A stretch of DNA of 64,000 nt. Origin: Rhodoferax potami. Its GTDB lineage: Bacteria > Pseudomonadota > Gammaproteobacteria > Burkholderiales > Burkholderiaceae_C. Below the pieces are notes generated by a model. The model worked only from the letters and a program-made list of their open reading frames with translations. It did no database searches and had not been told where the DNA came from. Both the position numbers and the translations under genes were made by a program. The stretch covers positions 2,129,001 to 2,193,000 of the forward strand of contig NZ_JAVBIK010000001.1 in NCBI RefSeq assembly GCF_032193805.1, written 5' to 3'. This document shows positions 52,209 through 61,971 of this stretch, piece after piece (positions within the stretch are counted from its first letter, which is position 1; every line of letters starts with the position of its first letter).

Positions 52209-54773
52209 ATGGCTACCGGCCAGGCGCTTTCGCCTCGATTGCAACTCGCTCGCGCACTGCGGGAGCGGTTTTTCGCGGAATCTTGCAAAGCCTTGTTGGA
52301 AATCGGCGCAGCAGTTCAGGACCGGCTCACAGAGCTCGTCGACGAGCCTAGCAACGCCCGTGATTCGCAAACTCGTCGTGACATCTGGATGGCTTACAAG
52401 CAAAGCCGTCCCTTGTGGGTCGAGGGCACACAAAAGTCTTGGCGAGAATGTCTGTCTCCTTCTGAAGTAAAGAAGACGACGGAAGTCCGTTCCGTCAACC
52501 TGGAGCTTGTGGGCACCGAGGTCGTCGAAAACAAAATCCTCGCGTCGCGGATGGTGTTGTCCGTGAACGAAAAGGTCTTGCCGCAGCTTGAGGACTTGCG
52601 CGTGCGGATCAAATACCTTGAGGGCCTGGACGATCTGGACGGGAAAGACCTTTTCCGCCCGGAGGTGCTGGTCCTCTTGTTGGTGGAGCAATGGTCTGTT
52701 TCAGGAATGCCGGGTGACTCTTGGCCGATGGTGACAGAAGTTGTCCAGCGCTTATTGATTGAGCGACTGATTACTGCCTACAAAAATGCGAACGATGTCC
52801 TGATCAGCAAGGGCGTATTGCCCACGATCGAGTTGAAAGACCGGGTCAAGTCACCTGTCAAAGGACCCAACCAACGCCCGCCCAATTCAGGCGCACCTGT
52901 ATCTGGTGGTGCTGAGTTAAGCGGAGCAGGGTATGAAAATGGTGACCCCTACCAAGCGGGACTTGGTGGTCCGCGCGGCGCTCAAGGCACGGGTGCACCC
53001 GCATCGGCTGGAGATAGAGCCTCTTATGGCGGGGGGTATGCCGGTGGCGCTACTGCTTCGGGCTCTGAGACCCGGGATGCCCGCCTTTTCAGTGGCCGTT
53101 TGGGTTGGGGCGGGGCTGCAGCCGACTCATCAAGCGCAGGTGCAGCGTTAGCTTCGGGTGCGCAAGGCGTAGGCACTTCGACACCTACGCCGTTCTGGCG
53201 ACAGTCCACCACCATCAGCGCATCGGGCAACGCATACGCCGCGACTGAAGAGACACGCATGCTGACAGCAACCACGCCGCTCGCGCGGGCGCGGAGTCGT
53301 GCACAAGGGGTCATCGGACAAATTCGCAGACTGTTTGTGAGTCATGCGGGTGGCGATTTTGGTGGCGCTGAGCACCAGCCACCATCGCCCGCCTTGGCTG
53401 CTGCCATGGCCTATCGTCCTGGCGTGGCGGGAGACTATGCGCCTGGTGGCACGCAATTTGAAGACTACAGCCCTGCAGGGGTTGCACGTGTCGCAGGTGA
53501 TTTGCGTCAGAAAACCCAGGAGCTCAAAAAGAAAGCGGAAACCAAAGGGGAAAAAGCCACGATTGAAATCGTCGCCCTCATGTTTCAGGCGATTCTGGCC
53601 GAAGAGCGCATCCCCACGGGCATACGCGTTTGGTTTGCGCGTCTGCAAATGCCTGTGTTGCGGGTCGCTTTGGAGGATGCGGATTTTTTCGGCACCGCTA
53701 CGCATCCCGCCCGGATGTTGATAGACCGGATGGGTTCCTGTGTCATGGGTTTTGACGCGGTGGGAGTACATGGCAGCGCGATGGAAGCGGAGATCAAGCG
53801 GATCGTGCAAGTCATTGAGCAGTATCCCGAAACCGGCAAGAAGGTTTATCAGATCGTTTTTGACGAGTTCCAAAAATTCCTTGCCAAGTTTTTGACTGAA
53901 AAGGGACCTGCCCAAAAGGTCGTGGGAGTCGCACAGCAGGTCGAGCAAAAAGAGACGCTCGCGATTCAATACACCATTGAAATGCGCAACATGTTGAAAG
54001 ACATGCCGGTGCGGGATGAGATCCGTGAGTTTTTGTTCAAAGTCTGGTCAGAGGTGTTGGCCGTTGCGGCCGTTCGCAAAGGCCCACAGCATGCAGACAC
54101 GCTGATTTTGAAAAAAACTGCGACGGATTTGGTGTGGGCTGCGAGTGCTAAGCCGGACCGCAACGACAGGGCTCGTGTCATCCAGGACTTGCCGAATCTT
54201 TTGCTGCGTATGCGCTCCGGTATGACCTTGCTAGCCATGGCTCCGTCTGAGCAAGAGGCGAATGTGAAGCGAATCAGCGATACGCTCGCCGACGCCTTTT
54301 TGTCGAAAACCCAGGCGATCCCGCAGGCTCAAATTGATGCGATGGCGCAGCGCCTTGGGCATCTTGAGGACTTTGTCTCCGAGGATGGCATGGGCGATTT
54401 GCCGCTGGATGCCGAAAGCATCGAGATGATGCTTGGCATCGATGCCTCAGCGATTGAGGTGGTGGTGAATGGAGGCTCCAAGCCTACCGCTGCCATGCTG
54501 GCTTGGGCACATGAGCTGCAGATCGGTAGCTGGTACACCCTGGACCACAACCATCAGATCATCCAGGTTCAGTTCGCTTGGCGCAGCGACAAAAAGCACC
54601 TCAATTTGTTCGCCTCCACCGCCGGTAAGAGCTTCTTGATCCAAGGCGGACGGTTGGCTGCTTACTTGCAGGCAGGTCTTTTGTTGCCTCAAGAAGAGGA
54701 GGCGCTGACGGTCCGCGCCACCCGTGATGCATTAGCGAAACTGGAAGCCAATCCGGAGCGATTACTCGCCTGA
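52209..54773 (+). CDS. DUF1631 family protein
   Basis: Large, mostly helical cytoplasmic protein of 854 residues matching DUF1631. The N-terminal helical part (residues 1-225) contains RRDIWMAYKQSRPLWVEG. A long low-complexity Gly/Ala/Ser linker runs over about 225-365. The conserved core (about 420-854) has AEERIPTGIRVWFARLQMPV and the repeated LLRVALEDADFFGTATHPAR-type segment with HPARMLIDRMG. The C-terminus (LQIGSWYTLDHNHQIIQVQF) is a PilZ-like beta region. The function is unknown; links to cyclic di-GMP are speculative. Confidence 0.9.
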   Translation: MATGQALSPRLQLARALRERFFAESCKALLEIGAAVQDRLTELVDEPSNARDSQTRRDIWMAYKQSRPLWVEGTQKSWRECLSPSEVKKTTEVRSVNLELVGTEVVENKILASRMVLSVNEKVLPQLEDLRVRIKYLEGLDDLDGKDLFRPEVLVLLLVEQWSVSGMPGDSWPMVTEVVQRLLIERLITAYKNANDVLISKGVLPTIELKDRVKSPVKGPNQRPPNSGAPVSGGAELSGAGYENGDPYQAGLGGPRGAQGTGAPASAGDRASYGGGYAGGATASGSETRDARLFSGRLGWGGAAADSSSAGAALASGAQGVGTSTPTPFWRQSTTISASGNAYAATEETRMLTATTPLARARSRAQGVIGQIRRLFVSHAGGDFGGAEHQPPSPALAAAMAYRPGVAGDYAPGGTQFEDYSPAGVARVAGDLRQKTQELKKKAETKGEKATIEIVALMFQAILAEERIPTGIRVWFARLQMPVLRVALEDADFFGTATHPARMLIDRMGSCVMGFDAVGVHGSAMEAEIKRIVQVIEQYPETGKKVYQIVFDEFQKFLAKFLTEKGPAQKVVGVAQQVEQKETLAIQYTIEMRNMLKDMPVRDEIREFLFKVWSEVLAVAAVRKGPQHADTLILKKTATDLVWAASAKPDRNDRARVIQDLPNLLLRMRSGMTLLAMAPSEQEANVKRISDTLADAFLSKTQAIPQAQIDAMAQRLGHLEDFVSEDGMGDLPLDAESIEMMLGIDASAIEVVVNGGSKPTAAMLAWAHELQIGSWYTLDHNHQIIQVQFAWRSDKKHLNLFASTAGKSFLIQGGRLAAYLQAGLLLPQEEEALTVRATRDALAKLEANPERLLA

Positions 54774-54789
54774 TTTTTCAGTAGGCCGC

Positions 54790-55287
54790 TCAGTGAATCG
54801 TGCGTGTCTCGTGCGTCTCGCACAGCTCATCGAGTGCGAGGGCATCCGGCTCCTGGCCGAAGCTCCAAAATACCATCAGGATGATGATCTTCAATTCATC
54901 CAATGATACGGGGCCATCTTGCACCGCCATTGCGCGTTCCAACACCACTTCGCGGATATGGGCGGGTGTGATCCCCGCATGATCCAAAAAGTGAAGGTAG
55001 CCAATGCATTCGGACCTTAAATGGTTCTGCTCTCGTGGAGAGTAGATCCGCATGCTGTCGGTCGTCGGTAAATGAAAGCCCGCGGCAGGCAAGACGGTCG
55101 GAATCGCGGCTACTGCCGGTTTGGCAAAACGAGCGGCGTTGCCAAGACCCGTGAGCCAATCCAGTGCGTCAGCGATTTCTTCGGGGTCGAACCCCACACC
55201 GCTGAGTTTGCGTTGCAGATGCGCCGGTTCCGGGCAGCTGTCTTCCGCATAAAAGTTTTCGTACACAAAGGCGAGGACTTCAAACAT
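54790..55287 (-). CDS. smg: Smg family protein (DUF494)
   Basis: Conserved acidic protein of 165 residues usually found beside dprA. It starts MFEVLAFVYENFYAEDSCPE and continues with GFDPEEIADALDWLTGL, RIYSPREQNHLRSECIGYLH and the C-terminal helix KIIILMVFWSFGQEPDALAL. The function is unclear; the family has been linked to DNA processing by neighbourhood only. The start at 55287 fits the family, and the reading from 55308 adds seven unrelated residues. It is downstream of dprA on the same strand, 89 bases away, and convergent with the DUF1631 gene. Confidence 0.95.
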   Translation of the reverse strand: MFEVLAFVYENFYAEDSCPEPAHLQRKLSGVGFDPEEIADALDWLTGLGNAARFAKPAVAAIPTVLPAAGFHLPTTDSMRIYSPREQNHLRSECIGYLHFLDHAGITPAHIREVVLERAMAVQDGPVSLDELKIIILMVFWSFGQEPDALALDELCETHETRTIH

Positions 55288-55376
55288 GGAAGCCAATATA
55301 TCGCACAAAAAACCGACTTCCCAAGGCGGCCAGAACTGCCCCCTATTTCCTCGGATTGAACCGTTAGAAGTGTTTT

Positions 55377-56546
55377 TCAGGCCCGTCCGAGCTGCTGGAA
55401 CTTGCCGCCCGGCAAGCGGGCAACCCAGCCGGCGAGCTCGAGACCCATCAGCAGCGCTTGTAAAGTGGGGGTGTCTATCCCGCTGCGTTGCTGCAGGCTA
55501 TCGAGCGTGGTCGGCTCAAAGCCCAGGGCGTTGAGTAAACCTGTCTCCAGCGACGAAAGTCCATCCAATGCAGCGTCACTTTGCCCGCTATTGGAAGTCC
55601 CGGCAGGTGTGGAGAAATCGCGGAAGCCGGAGGCGATTGGGAGTTCATCCAGAATGTCTTGAGCAGACTCAACCAATTTGGCGCCTTGCTTGATCAGCGC
55701 ATGGCAACCCCGTGCTTGTGTGGAATGGATAGAGCCAGGAATCGCGAACACGTCTTTGCCCTGTTCCACGGCTAAGCGGGCCGTGATCAGGGAGCCCGAC
55801 TTTAAAGCGGCTTCCACAACCAAAGTGGCCTTGCACAAGCCCGAGATAATGCGGTTGCGCTTGGGAAAGTTTGCTGAGAGCGGTGCGGACCCCAGGGGGT
55901 ACTCGCTGAGGAGAACCCCGTTTTCTGCGATACGGTGGGCAAGCTCAAAATGTGCTCTGGGGTATACACGGTCTAACCCGGTCCCCACAACGGCCACGGT
56001 ACCCCAGGCTGGCCCTGCATAGCCTTCAAGCGCGCCCTCGTGGGCAGCGCCATCAATCCCCAGCGCAAGTCCGGAAACGACGGTGATGCCCGATTGCCCC
56101 AGTGACTCCGAAAACTGCCGCGCATTCTGTACGCCCTGGGGCGTTGGGTTCCGGCTACCCACCACGGCCACGCCAGTCCGGGCGCATTCCTGAAAGCCTT
56201 CTACGAGCTTGTCTACACGCCCCAACGCGTAAAGCATGAGCGGAGGATCCTCGGTGTCCAACAAGGCCTGCGGGTAGGCGCTATCACCCAGTGTGATGAT
56301 GCGCCGCTGGTTCGGGGCTTGGCTCAGCCACTCTTCCGTGCGCAAGACAAGGGCCTCCAAGCCTTCCGGCACGAGGCACAGCGAACCCGCTTGGCGAACC
56401 GTGACGCAAGCACGCAGCTCTGACTCACTGGCTTCAAAGATTGCTTGCGGCAGACCGAAGTGTTGCAAGAGACTTCGCGCGGTGACATCACCCACGCCAT
56501 CCGTGAGCCCCAAGCGCAGCCATGCGCGCAGTTCAATCGACTCCAC
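55377..56546 (-). CDS. dprA: DNA-processing protein DprA
   Basis: Protein of 389 residues that loads RecA on incoming single-stranded DNA during natural transformation. It has an N-terminal SAM-like helical part (LRLGLTDGVGDVTARSLLQ), then a Rossmann fold with VAVVGSRNPTPQGVQNARQF, VVSGLALGIDGAAHEGALEG, GTGLDRVYPRAHFELAHRI and EYPLGSAPLSANFPKRNRII. The C-terminus is a winged-helix DprA domain (LEPTTLDSLQQRSG-like, about 325-380). It is in line with the LysM gene upstream (20 bases) and smg downstream. The pilin and DprA in one window suggest competence, but that is not proven. Confidence 0.96.
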   Translation of the reverse strand: MESIELRAWLRLGLTDGVGDVTARSLLQHFGLPQAIFEASESELRACVTVRQAGSLCLVPEGLEALVLRTEEWLSQAPNQRRIITLGDSAYPQALLDTEDPPLMLYALGRVDKLVEGFQECARTGVAVVGSRNPTPQGVQNARQFSESLGQSGITVVSGLALGIDGAAHEGALEGYAGPAWGTVAVVGTGLDRVYPRAHFELAHRIAENGVLLSEYPLGSAPLSANFPKRNRIISGLCKATLVVEAALKSGSLITARLAVEQGKDVFAIPGSIHSTQARGCHALIKQGAKLVESAQDILDELPIASGFRDFSTPAGTSNSGQSDAALDGLSSLETGLLNALGFEPTTLDSLQQRSGIDTPTLQALLMGLELAGWVARLPGGKFQQLGRA

Positions 56547-56566
56547 AGTCCCTGCCTTGCCGCGGA

Positions 56567-57784
56567 TCAGCGGGGGTTGATCAGGCGGTCGCCGATCCGA
56601 ACGGAGTCACTGATCTCCAGAATCAGCGCATACGACACCCGTTCGTAAGAACTGAACACCATCAAGATGCCATTGCGTTCATCGGGCAACTTCATCAGAG
56701 GACGGGACGGGTCGGATCGATCCACCACCCGCGCGCCATCCTTTTGGATGGCCAACACATGGCCGGACTCAATGCCATCACGTTTGCCCAAGCTGATCGC
56801 AACCACTTGATTCTGGGACGCGTTCACAATCGACGTGCTTCCATAGACCGACACAATGCGGCCGTTGACGCGCGCTTCCGGGGCCCGCGGCGTGTAGCTG
56901 GCGAACTGCTTGGGTGGTTCGGGAATCAGCCGATCACCCACCCGCATCTCTTCTTTGGCAGACACGATATCGATGGTGGCTGGTACTACCGCGCTCTGCA
57001 CCTTTCCATCGGAGCCGTTGATCTCGGACGTGCTTTCACTCCGCGCGAGGACCGCCTTCCCGACGTACTGCGCCTCATACGCCAGCACCTCGCCAGTGCC
57101 GGGATCTTTGAGAGGCTTGGCATTGCGGAACACGCGGAACAGTTGTTCCTTGTTTTGGTTGTCCAGCAGGGGCGTCTCGGTGCCGCGGGCGTAGGCCCGG
57201 TCGCCACGTCCCAGCAGCACCCGCTCTTCTTGCGTCGCCACAATACGGGCTGCGCCCTCCAGGCCTGCCTCATCAACGATCATCGGCTCTGCCAAAAACG
57301 CCTCAATCACACTGGTGCGGAGTGTGGGGAGCGCAAAGTCGGGCAAATTCTCAGAGCGGGTGCGTGGGCTGAGCCGCACAGTGTCCGGTGCACTGTTCGC
57401 TGTGCCGACGGCATTGGCGAGCCTCAATGTGGCAACGCCGTTGTTCCGCTCCAGCAGCAAAATCTGGCCCGGGTAGATGCGATGAGGGTTCTTGATGTCC
57501 TCAAGGTTCATACCCCAGAGCTCCGGCCAACGCCAAGGGCTCTTCAAAAAGAGGGTCGAGATGCCCCATAGCGTGTCGCCGCTTTTGATGGTGTAACGAT
57601 CCGGCGCGTTGGCGGCCAATTCGCTCAAGGGAACACCCTTTTGCGCGACTGCAGCGGCGGTCTGGCGCTGTTCGCTGGTAATCGGGAAACTTTGCGCCCC
57701 TACGCTTGCGCTTGTCAGCGCCCCAGCCAGAGCAGCTACAGCGGCCAAGGCCAAGCGGGATTTCGCCATCAGGTGTGTCGTCAT
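56567..57784 (-). CDS. LysM-domain exported protein
   Basis: Cell-envelope protein of 405 residues. A signal peptide (AKSRLALAAVAALAGALTSASVGA) is followed by one LysM peptidoglycan-binding repeat at about residues 65-115 (YTIKSGDTLWGISTLFLKSP ... NPHRIYPGQILLL). The rest is a beta-rich region of unknown role found with dprA in Betaproteobacteria. The start is ATG 57784 or 57769; neither has a clear ribosome site. It is divergent from def (141 bases) and directly upstream of dprA. Confidence 0.93.
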   Translation of the reverse strand: MTTHLMAKSRLALAAVAALAGALTSASVGAQSFPITSEQRQTAAAVAQKGVPLSELAANAPDRYTIKSGDTLWGISTLFLKSPWRWPELWGMNLEDIKNPHRIYPGQILLLERNNGVATLRLANAVGTANSAPDTVRLSPRTRSENLPDFALPTLRTSVIEAFLAEPMIVDEAGLEGAARIVATQEERVLLGRGDRAYARGTETPLLDNQNKEQLFRVFRNAKPLKDPGTGEVLAYEAQYVGKAVLARSESTSEINGSDGKVQSAVVPATIDIVSAKEEMRVGDRLIPEPPKQFASYTPRAPEARVNGRIVSVYGSTSIVNASQNQVVAISLGKRDGIESGHVLAIQKDGARVVDRSDPSRPLMKLPDERNGILMVFSSYERVSYALILEISDSVRIGDRLINPR

Positions 57785-57925
57785 AGGGTGCAAATCAGGG
57801 TCTAAACTTGATAATTTACGCGCGATTTTGCGCTCAAGCCCTTGATTCAGCAACGATTTTGGGCTGCCCGTAATGCAAGCAAGCGTAAAAGTGGCGAAAA
57901 TACCCACATCTCCAAGGCAGCATTC

Positions 57926-58435
57926 ATGGCTCTACTTCCCATCCTTTGTTTTCCCGATCCCCGTTTGCACACGGTGGCCCAACCCGTAAGCGCCGTCGAT
58001 GACCGCATCCGCGCACTGACCCGCGACATGCTCGAAACCATGTACGACGCCAGTGGCATCGGCCTGGCTGCCAGCCAGATCGATGTCCATGAACGTGTCA
58101 TCGTGATTGATGTGTCGGAAGACCGCGACCAACCCATGGTGTTGATCAACCCCGAATTGGTCTGGACCAGCCCGGAAACCCACCTGAATGAAGAGGGCTG
58201 CCTCTCCGTGCCGGGTATTTACGATGGCGTGACGCGGTTTAACGCGGTCCACTGCAAGGCCTTGGACGCGGACGGCAAAAGCCGGGTGATCGAAGCAGAC
58301 GGTTTGCTGGCAGTTTGCATCCAGCACGAAATGGATCACCTGATGGGCAAAGTGTTCGTAGAGTATCTGTCGCCGCTCAAGCGCAACCGGATCAAAACCA
58401 AGATGCTCAAGGCCAAGCGCGAGGAAGCGCGCTAA
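57926..58435 (+). CDS. def: Peptide deformylase
   Basis: Iron/zinc enzyme of 169 residues that removes the formyl group from new proteins. All three motifs are present: GIGLAASQ (44-51), EEGCLSVP with metal ligand Cys92, and QHEMDH (133-138) with the two His ligands and catalytic Glu. The start is ATG 57926 (MALLPILCF); the earlier in-frame codon at 57842 is rejected. fmt begins at the base after its stop codon, so the two are one operon. Confidence 0.97.
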   Translation: MALLPILCFPDPRLHTVAQPVSAVDDRIRALTRDMLETMYDASGIGLAASQIDVHERVIVIDVSEDRDQPMVLINPELVWTSPETHLNEEGCLSVPGIYDGVTRFNAVHCKALDADGKSRVIEADGLLAVCIQHEMDHLMGKVFVEYLSPLKRNRIKTKMLKAKREEAR

Positions 58436-59449
58436 GTGCCGGCAGCGTTCACGCCGCTTCGGGTCATATTTGCAGGCACCCCTGAATTCGCCCGGCTCGC
58501 TTTGGCAGAGCTCCATACGGCCGGCCACACCATCGCGCTGGTGTTGAGCCAGCCTGACCGGCCTGCGGGTCGGGGCATGAAGTTGCAGGCCTCGGCGGTC
58601 AAGCAATATGCGGTGGAACACCAAATCCCTGTAGTCCAACCACGCAGCTTGCGCTTGGACGGTAAGTATCCGGACGATGCCGGTTTGGCCCGCACGGCGA
58701 TTGCCGACGCGCAAGCGGATGTCATGGTGGTGGCTGCCTATGGGCTGATATTGCCCCAGTGGGTGCTTGACGACATGGCCGCCCCCCATGCCGATGGACG
58801 GCCCCGCTATGGCTGCCTGAATATCCACGGCTCCTTGCTCCCGCGTTGGCGAGGGGCTGCGCCTATCCACCGGGCGATCGAGTCCGGCGATAGCCAAACA
58901 GGCGTCACCATCATGCAAATGGATGTGGGCTTGGACACCGGCGACATGTTGCTCAAAGAATCGCTCCCGATTGCCGATAGCGACACCACCTCGACCTTGC
59001 ACGACAAGGTCGCCACGCTAGGCGCGCGCATGGTGGTGCAAGCCTTGGCCGATGTTGCGCAGGGCGTTTTGCAGCCAGTGGTTCAGCCTGCTGAAGGTGT
59101 GACTTACGCCCACAAAATCGACAAAGACGAAGCGCCTATCCGGTGGGCCGACGACGCTGCTGCCATCGTGCGGCGCATTCGGGCCTTCAACCCATTTCCC
59201 GGTGCGAGCACCGTGTTGGAGGGTGAGGTGATCAAGGTTTGGGCTGCGCAAGCCCATGCGACGGAAACAGCGGCGCCTTCTGGGCAAATTGTCGCTGTAG
59301 CGCCCGAGGGTATTGCGGTGGCTGCTATGAATTCTGTAGTGCTGTTGACGGAGTTGCAGCGCCCCGGGGGCAAGCGCCTTCCGGTGGCTGACTTTTTGCG
59401 CGGCATGCCCTTGCAGGTCGGCCAGCGCTTCGATGTGCCACCGCTGTAA
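58436..59449 (+). CDS. fmt: Methionyl-tRNA formyltransferase
   Basis: Enzyme of 337 residues that formylates initiator Met-tRNA using 10-formyl-tetrahydrofolate. The N-terminal catalytic domain shows [36 protein letters not shown] with the catalytic Asn-His pair, and [17 protein letters not shown] with the Asp. The C-terminal tRNA-binding barrel starts around residue 225. The start is a GTG at 58436, touching the def stop, so translation depends on coupling. azlC follows 14 bases later. Confidence 0.96.
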   Translation: MPAAFTPLRVIFAGTPEFARLALAELHTAGHTIALVLSQPDRPAGRGMKLQASAVKQYAVEHQIPVVQPRSLRLDGKYPDDAGLARTAIADAQADVMVVAAYGLILPQWVLDDMAAPHADGRPRYGCLNIHGSLLPRWRGAAPIHRAIESGDSQTGVTIMQMDVGLDTGDMLLKESLPIADSDTTSTLHDKVATLGARMVVQALADVAQGVLQPVVQPAEGVTYAHKIDKDEAPIRWADDAAAIVRRIRAFNPFPGASTVLEGEVIKVWAAQAHATETAAPSGQIVAVAPEGIAVAAMNSVVLLTELQRPGGKRLPVADFLRGMPLQVGQRFDVPPL

Positions 59450-59463
59450 GGGCTGGCTTATCC

Positions 59464-60204
59464 ATGTTTTTTCTGCGGGAAAACTACCGCCACCCTGAGT
59501 TTCGCAAAGGCTTTCGCGACATGGCCGGTGTGGCACCCGGCATTGCCGCGTGGGGCCTGATGACGGGCGTGGCCATGGTGAAGTCTGGATTGAGCGTCAG
59601 CGAAGCCTTGTTGATGGCGCTCACCGTGTTTGCCGGCAGCTCGCAACTCGCGGCCATGCCGCTCATTCAAGCCGGTGCGCCGGTCTGGGTGATTTTGGCG
59701 ACCGGCTTCTGTGTGAATTTGCGTTTCGTAGTGTTCAGTGCGCATTTGCGGCCGTACCTGATGCACCTGCCGCGTTGGCAACGACTCGTCACCGGCTACT
59801 TGTCTGCCGATTTGACCTATGTGCTGTTCACCCAGCGCTACCCGACGCCTGGCGAGGGGGAGGCAGCCCGGCGCGCCCAAATGGCGTATCTCGCGGGCAA
59901 CGGCGGTATCAATTGGGCCAGCTGGGTGAGCAGCAGCGTGGTCGGGGTGGTGCTGGCTAATTTTGTTCCCACGGCGTGGGGCTTGGGGTTTGCGGGCATC
60001 TTGGCACTGGTCGGCATGTTGGCCTCGTTGGCCAGCAGCCGCATGCGTTGGGTGTCGGCCGGCGTTGCCGGTTCGGCTGCGGTGGCGGCTTTCGCTTTGC
60101 CCCTCAAACTCAATATTCTGGTGGCGATTGCTGCTGCGGTGGCGGTTTGCCTGTTGCTGGAGTCACGGCTCGCACCCCTTAAGCCGGAGGAGGCTGCGGG
60201 ATGA
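59464..60204 (+). CDS. azlC: Branched-chain amino acid exporter, large subunit AzlC
   Basis: Membrane protein of 246 residues of the AzlC/YgaZ family, which exports valine and related compounds with AzlD. There are seven to eight hydrophobic segments. Family patterns are FRKGFRDMAGVAPGIAAWGL, LMALTVFAGSSQLAAMPLIQ and ATGFCVNLRFVVFSAHLRPY. The start is ATG 59464. Its stop overlaps the azlD start (ATGA at 60201-60204). It sits behind def-fmt and may share their transcript. Confidence 0.95.
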   Translation: MFFLRENYRHPEFRKGFRDMAGVAPGIAAWGLMTGVAMVKSGLSVSEALLMALTVFAGSSQLAAMPLIQAGAPVWVILATGFCVNLRFVVFSAHLRPYLMHLPRWQRLVTGYLSADLTYVLFTQRYPTPGEGEAARRAQMAYLAGNGGINWASWVSSSVVGVVLANFVPTAWGLGFAGILALVGMLASLASSRMRWVSAGVAGSAAVAAFALPLKLNILVAIAAAVAVCLLLESRLAPLKPEEAAG

Positions 60205-60557
60205 GTCTCTTTGAAAGCACCGATGTGTGGACCCTGCTGACCATCGTCGGGCTGGCCTGCGTGACCGTGGTTGCGCGGTCTTTCTTTTTCATCTTCGACA
60301 GGCACTGGGAGATGCCGACATGGGCGCAGCGCGGCTTGCAATATGCGCCCATCGCCGCATTGGCAGCCGTTATCGTGCCGGAGATCGTGATGGTTCAGGG
60401 CCAGATAATTCACACGCTCAAAGACGCGCGCCTGTATGCGGTCGCCGCGGGTTTGGCGTATTTTTTCTGGCGGCGTGGTCGGGGGCAGGCCGTGCTGGGC
60501 ACCATCATGTCCGGCATGGCGGTGTATCTGCCACTGCATATCGGCTGGGGCTGGTAA
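60201..60557 (+). CDS. azlD: Branched-chain amino acid exporter, small subunit AzlD
   Basis: Small membrane protein of 118 residues with about four helices (TLLTIVGLACVTVVARSFFF, LQYAPIAALAAVIVPEIVMV, RLYAVAAGLAYFFW, GTIMSGMAVYLPLHI). It is the usual partner of AzlC and is translationally coupled to it by a 4-base overlap. The RSFFFIF and Y-A-P-I-A-A-L motifs are typical of the family. It ends 120 bases before pgk. Confidence 0.94.
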   Translation: MSLFESTDVWTLLTIVGLACVTVVARSFFFIFDRHWEMPTWAQRGLQYAPIAALAAVIVPEIVMVQGQIIHTLKDARLYAVAAGLAYFFWRRGRGQAVLGTIMSGMAVYLPLHIGWGW

Positions 60558-60677
60558 GCGCTGCACCGTACCGGGTAGGGAACCCGCACACCGGTAGTGC
60601 GCTTCTACAATGCGCGCAGCGACAGCGCTGCGCGGCTGCCGAACCGGTTTTTCAATTAACTATCCCGAGGTTTTTTC

Positions 60678-61871
60678 ATGCAAGTGATCCGCTTTTCTGA
60701 TCTGGTCGCCCAAGGCCAGGTGGCCGGCAAACGTGTTTTCATCCGTGCCGATTTGAATGTGCCTCAAGACGATGCCGGTCACATCACCGAAGACACCCGC
60801 ATCCGCGCCAGCATTCCGTGCATCGAGATGGCGCTGAATGCCGGAGCCGCCGTGATGGTGACCAGCCACTTGGGGCGCCCCACTGAGGGCGAGTTCAAGC
60901 CCGAAGACTCTTTGGCGCCTGTGGCCAAGCGCATGGGCGAGCTGATGGGCCGCGAGATTCTGGTGTTGGCCAATTGGACCGACGGCGTGACGGTTGCGCC
61001 CGGTCAGCTGGTGATGCTGGAAAACTGCCGCGTCAACAAAGGTGAGAAAAAGAACAACGAAGAACTCGCCAAGAAAATGGCCGCTCTGTGCGACATCTTT
61101 GTGCACGACGCGTTTGGTACAGCCCACCGCGCGGAAGCTTCTACTTACGGTATCGCCCAATTCGCGCCGGTGGCGTGTGCAGGCCCCTTGCTGGCCGCGG
61201 AAATGGATGCAATCAGCAAAGCCCTGCTGGCGCCCAAGCGCCCGCTGGTGGCCATCGTGGCCGGTTCCAAAGTGTCCACCAAGCTCACCATTTTGAAGAG
61301 CTTGGCCGACAACGTGGATCAGTTGATTGTGGGCGGCGGTATTGCGAATACCTTCATGCTGGCGGCCGGCTTGAAAATCGGCAAGAGCTTGGCTGAGCCC
61401 GATTTGTTGGCAGAGGCCACAGCAGTGATCGAGGCCATGAAAGCGCGCGGTGCCGCAGTGCCTATCCCGACGGACGTGGTCACTGCCAAAACCTTTGCGG
61501 CTGATGCGCCTGCCACCATCAAGGCGGCGACCGACGTGGCGGATGACGACCTGATTCTGGATATCGGCCCGCAGACGGCCCAGGCGTTGGCAGAGCAACT
61601 CAAGAAGGCCGGCACCATTGTGTGGAACGGCCCGGTGGGTGTGTTTGAATTCCCAGCTTTTGAGAACGGCACCAAGGTGATTGCCCACGCCATTGCGGAG
61701 AGTAGTGCCTTCAGCATTGCCGGCGGTGGCGACACGCTGGCAGCAATTGCCAAATACGGCATCGAAAAACAAGTGGGTTACATCTCTACCGGTGGCGGTG
61801 CGTTCCTCGAAGTGCTGGAAGGCAAAACCCTGCCGGCATTCGAGATTTTGGGCAAGCGCGCAGCGGGTTGA
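60678..61871 (+). CDS. pgk: Phosphoglycerate kinase
   Basis: Glycolytic enzyme of 397 residues that transfers phosphate from 1,3-bisphosphoglycerate to ADP. Motifs in order: [97 protein letters not shown] and [18 protein letters not shown]. The upstream 120 bases carry a -10-like TACAAT (60606-60611) followed by an 8-bp palindrome (60614-60633). The gene ends in a dispersed palindrome and a terminator. Confidence 0.98.
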   Translation: MQVIRFSDLVAQGQVAGKRVFIRADLNVPQDDAGHITEDTRIRASIPCIEMALNAGAAVMVTSHLGRPTEGEFKPEDSLAPVAKRMGELMGREILVLANWTDGVTVAPGQLVMLENCRVNKGEKKNNEELAKKMAALCDIFVHDAFGTAHRAEASTYGIAQFAPVACAGPLLAAEMDAISKALLAPKRPLVAIVAGSKVSTKLTILKSLADNVDQLIVGGGIANTFMLAAGLKIGKSLAEPDLLAEATAVIEAMKARGAAVPIPTDVVTAKTFAADAPATIKAATDVADDDLILDIGPQTAQALAEQLKKAGTIVWNGPVGVFEFPAFENGTKVIAHAIAESSAFSIAGGGDTLAAIAKYGIEKQVGYISTGGGAFLEVLEGKTLPAFEILGKRAAG

Positions 61872-61874
61872 TTT

Positions 61875-61916
61875 GCTATTATTTTAATAGCTAGGGGCGC
61901 ACGCTCTATGTGCGCT
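61875..61916. repeat. Dispersed double-hairpin palindrome, copy 6 (behind pgk)
   Basis: The core GCTATTATTTTAATAGC (61875-61891) is followed by GCGCAC-gctctat-GTGCGC (61897-61915), a clear second hairpin. It starts 3 bases after the pgk stop codon. Confidence 0.72.
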
Positions 61917-61955
61917 AAGGGCACTTCCGGCATTCAGCTGGCAGTGCCTTTTTTT
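61917..61955 (+). terminator. Rho-independent terminator of pgk
   Basis: AAGGGCACT (61917-61925) pairs with AGTGCCTTT (61943-61951), with one G-T pair, and the T run continues to 61955. It sits directly behind the repeat element. Confidence 0.8.
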
Positions 61956-61971
61956 ATGGGCGTGTTCGCGC

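Noticed and set aside
52880-53310. The Gly/Ala/Ser-rich middle of the DUF1631 protein as a possible gene fusion or frameshift
   Set aside because: The frame is open throughout, and such a low-complexity linker between the N-terminal part and the core looks normal for this family.
60660-61772. Minus-strand ORF of 370 codons opposite pgk
   Set aside because: Antisense shadow of pgk with no motif and no plausible start site.
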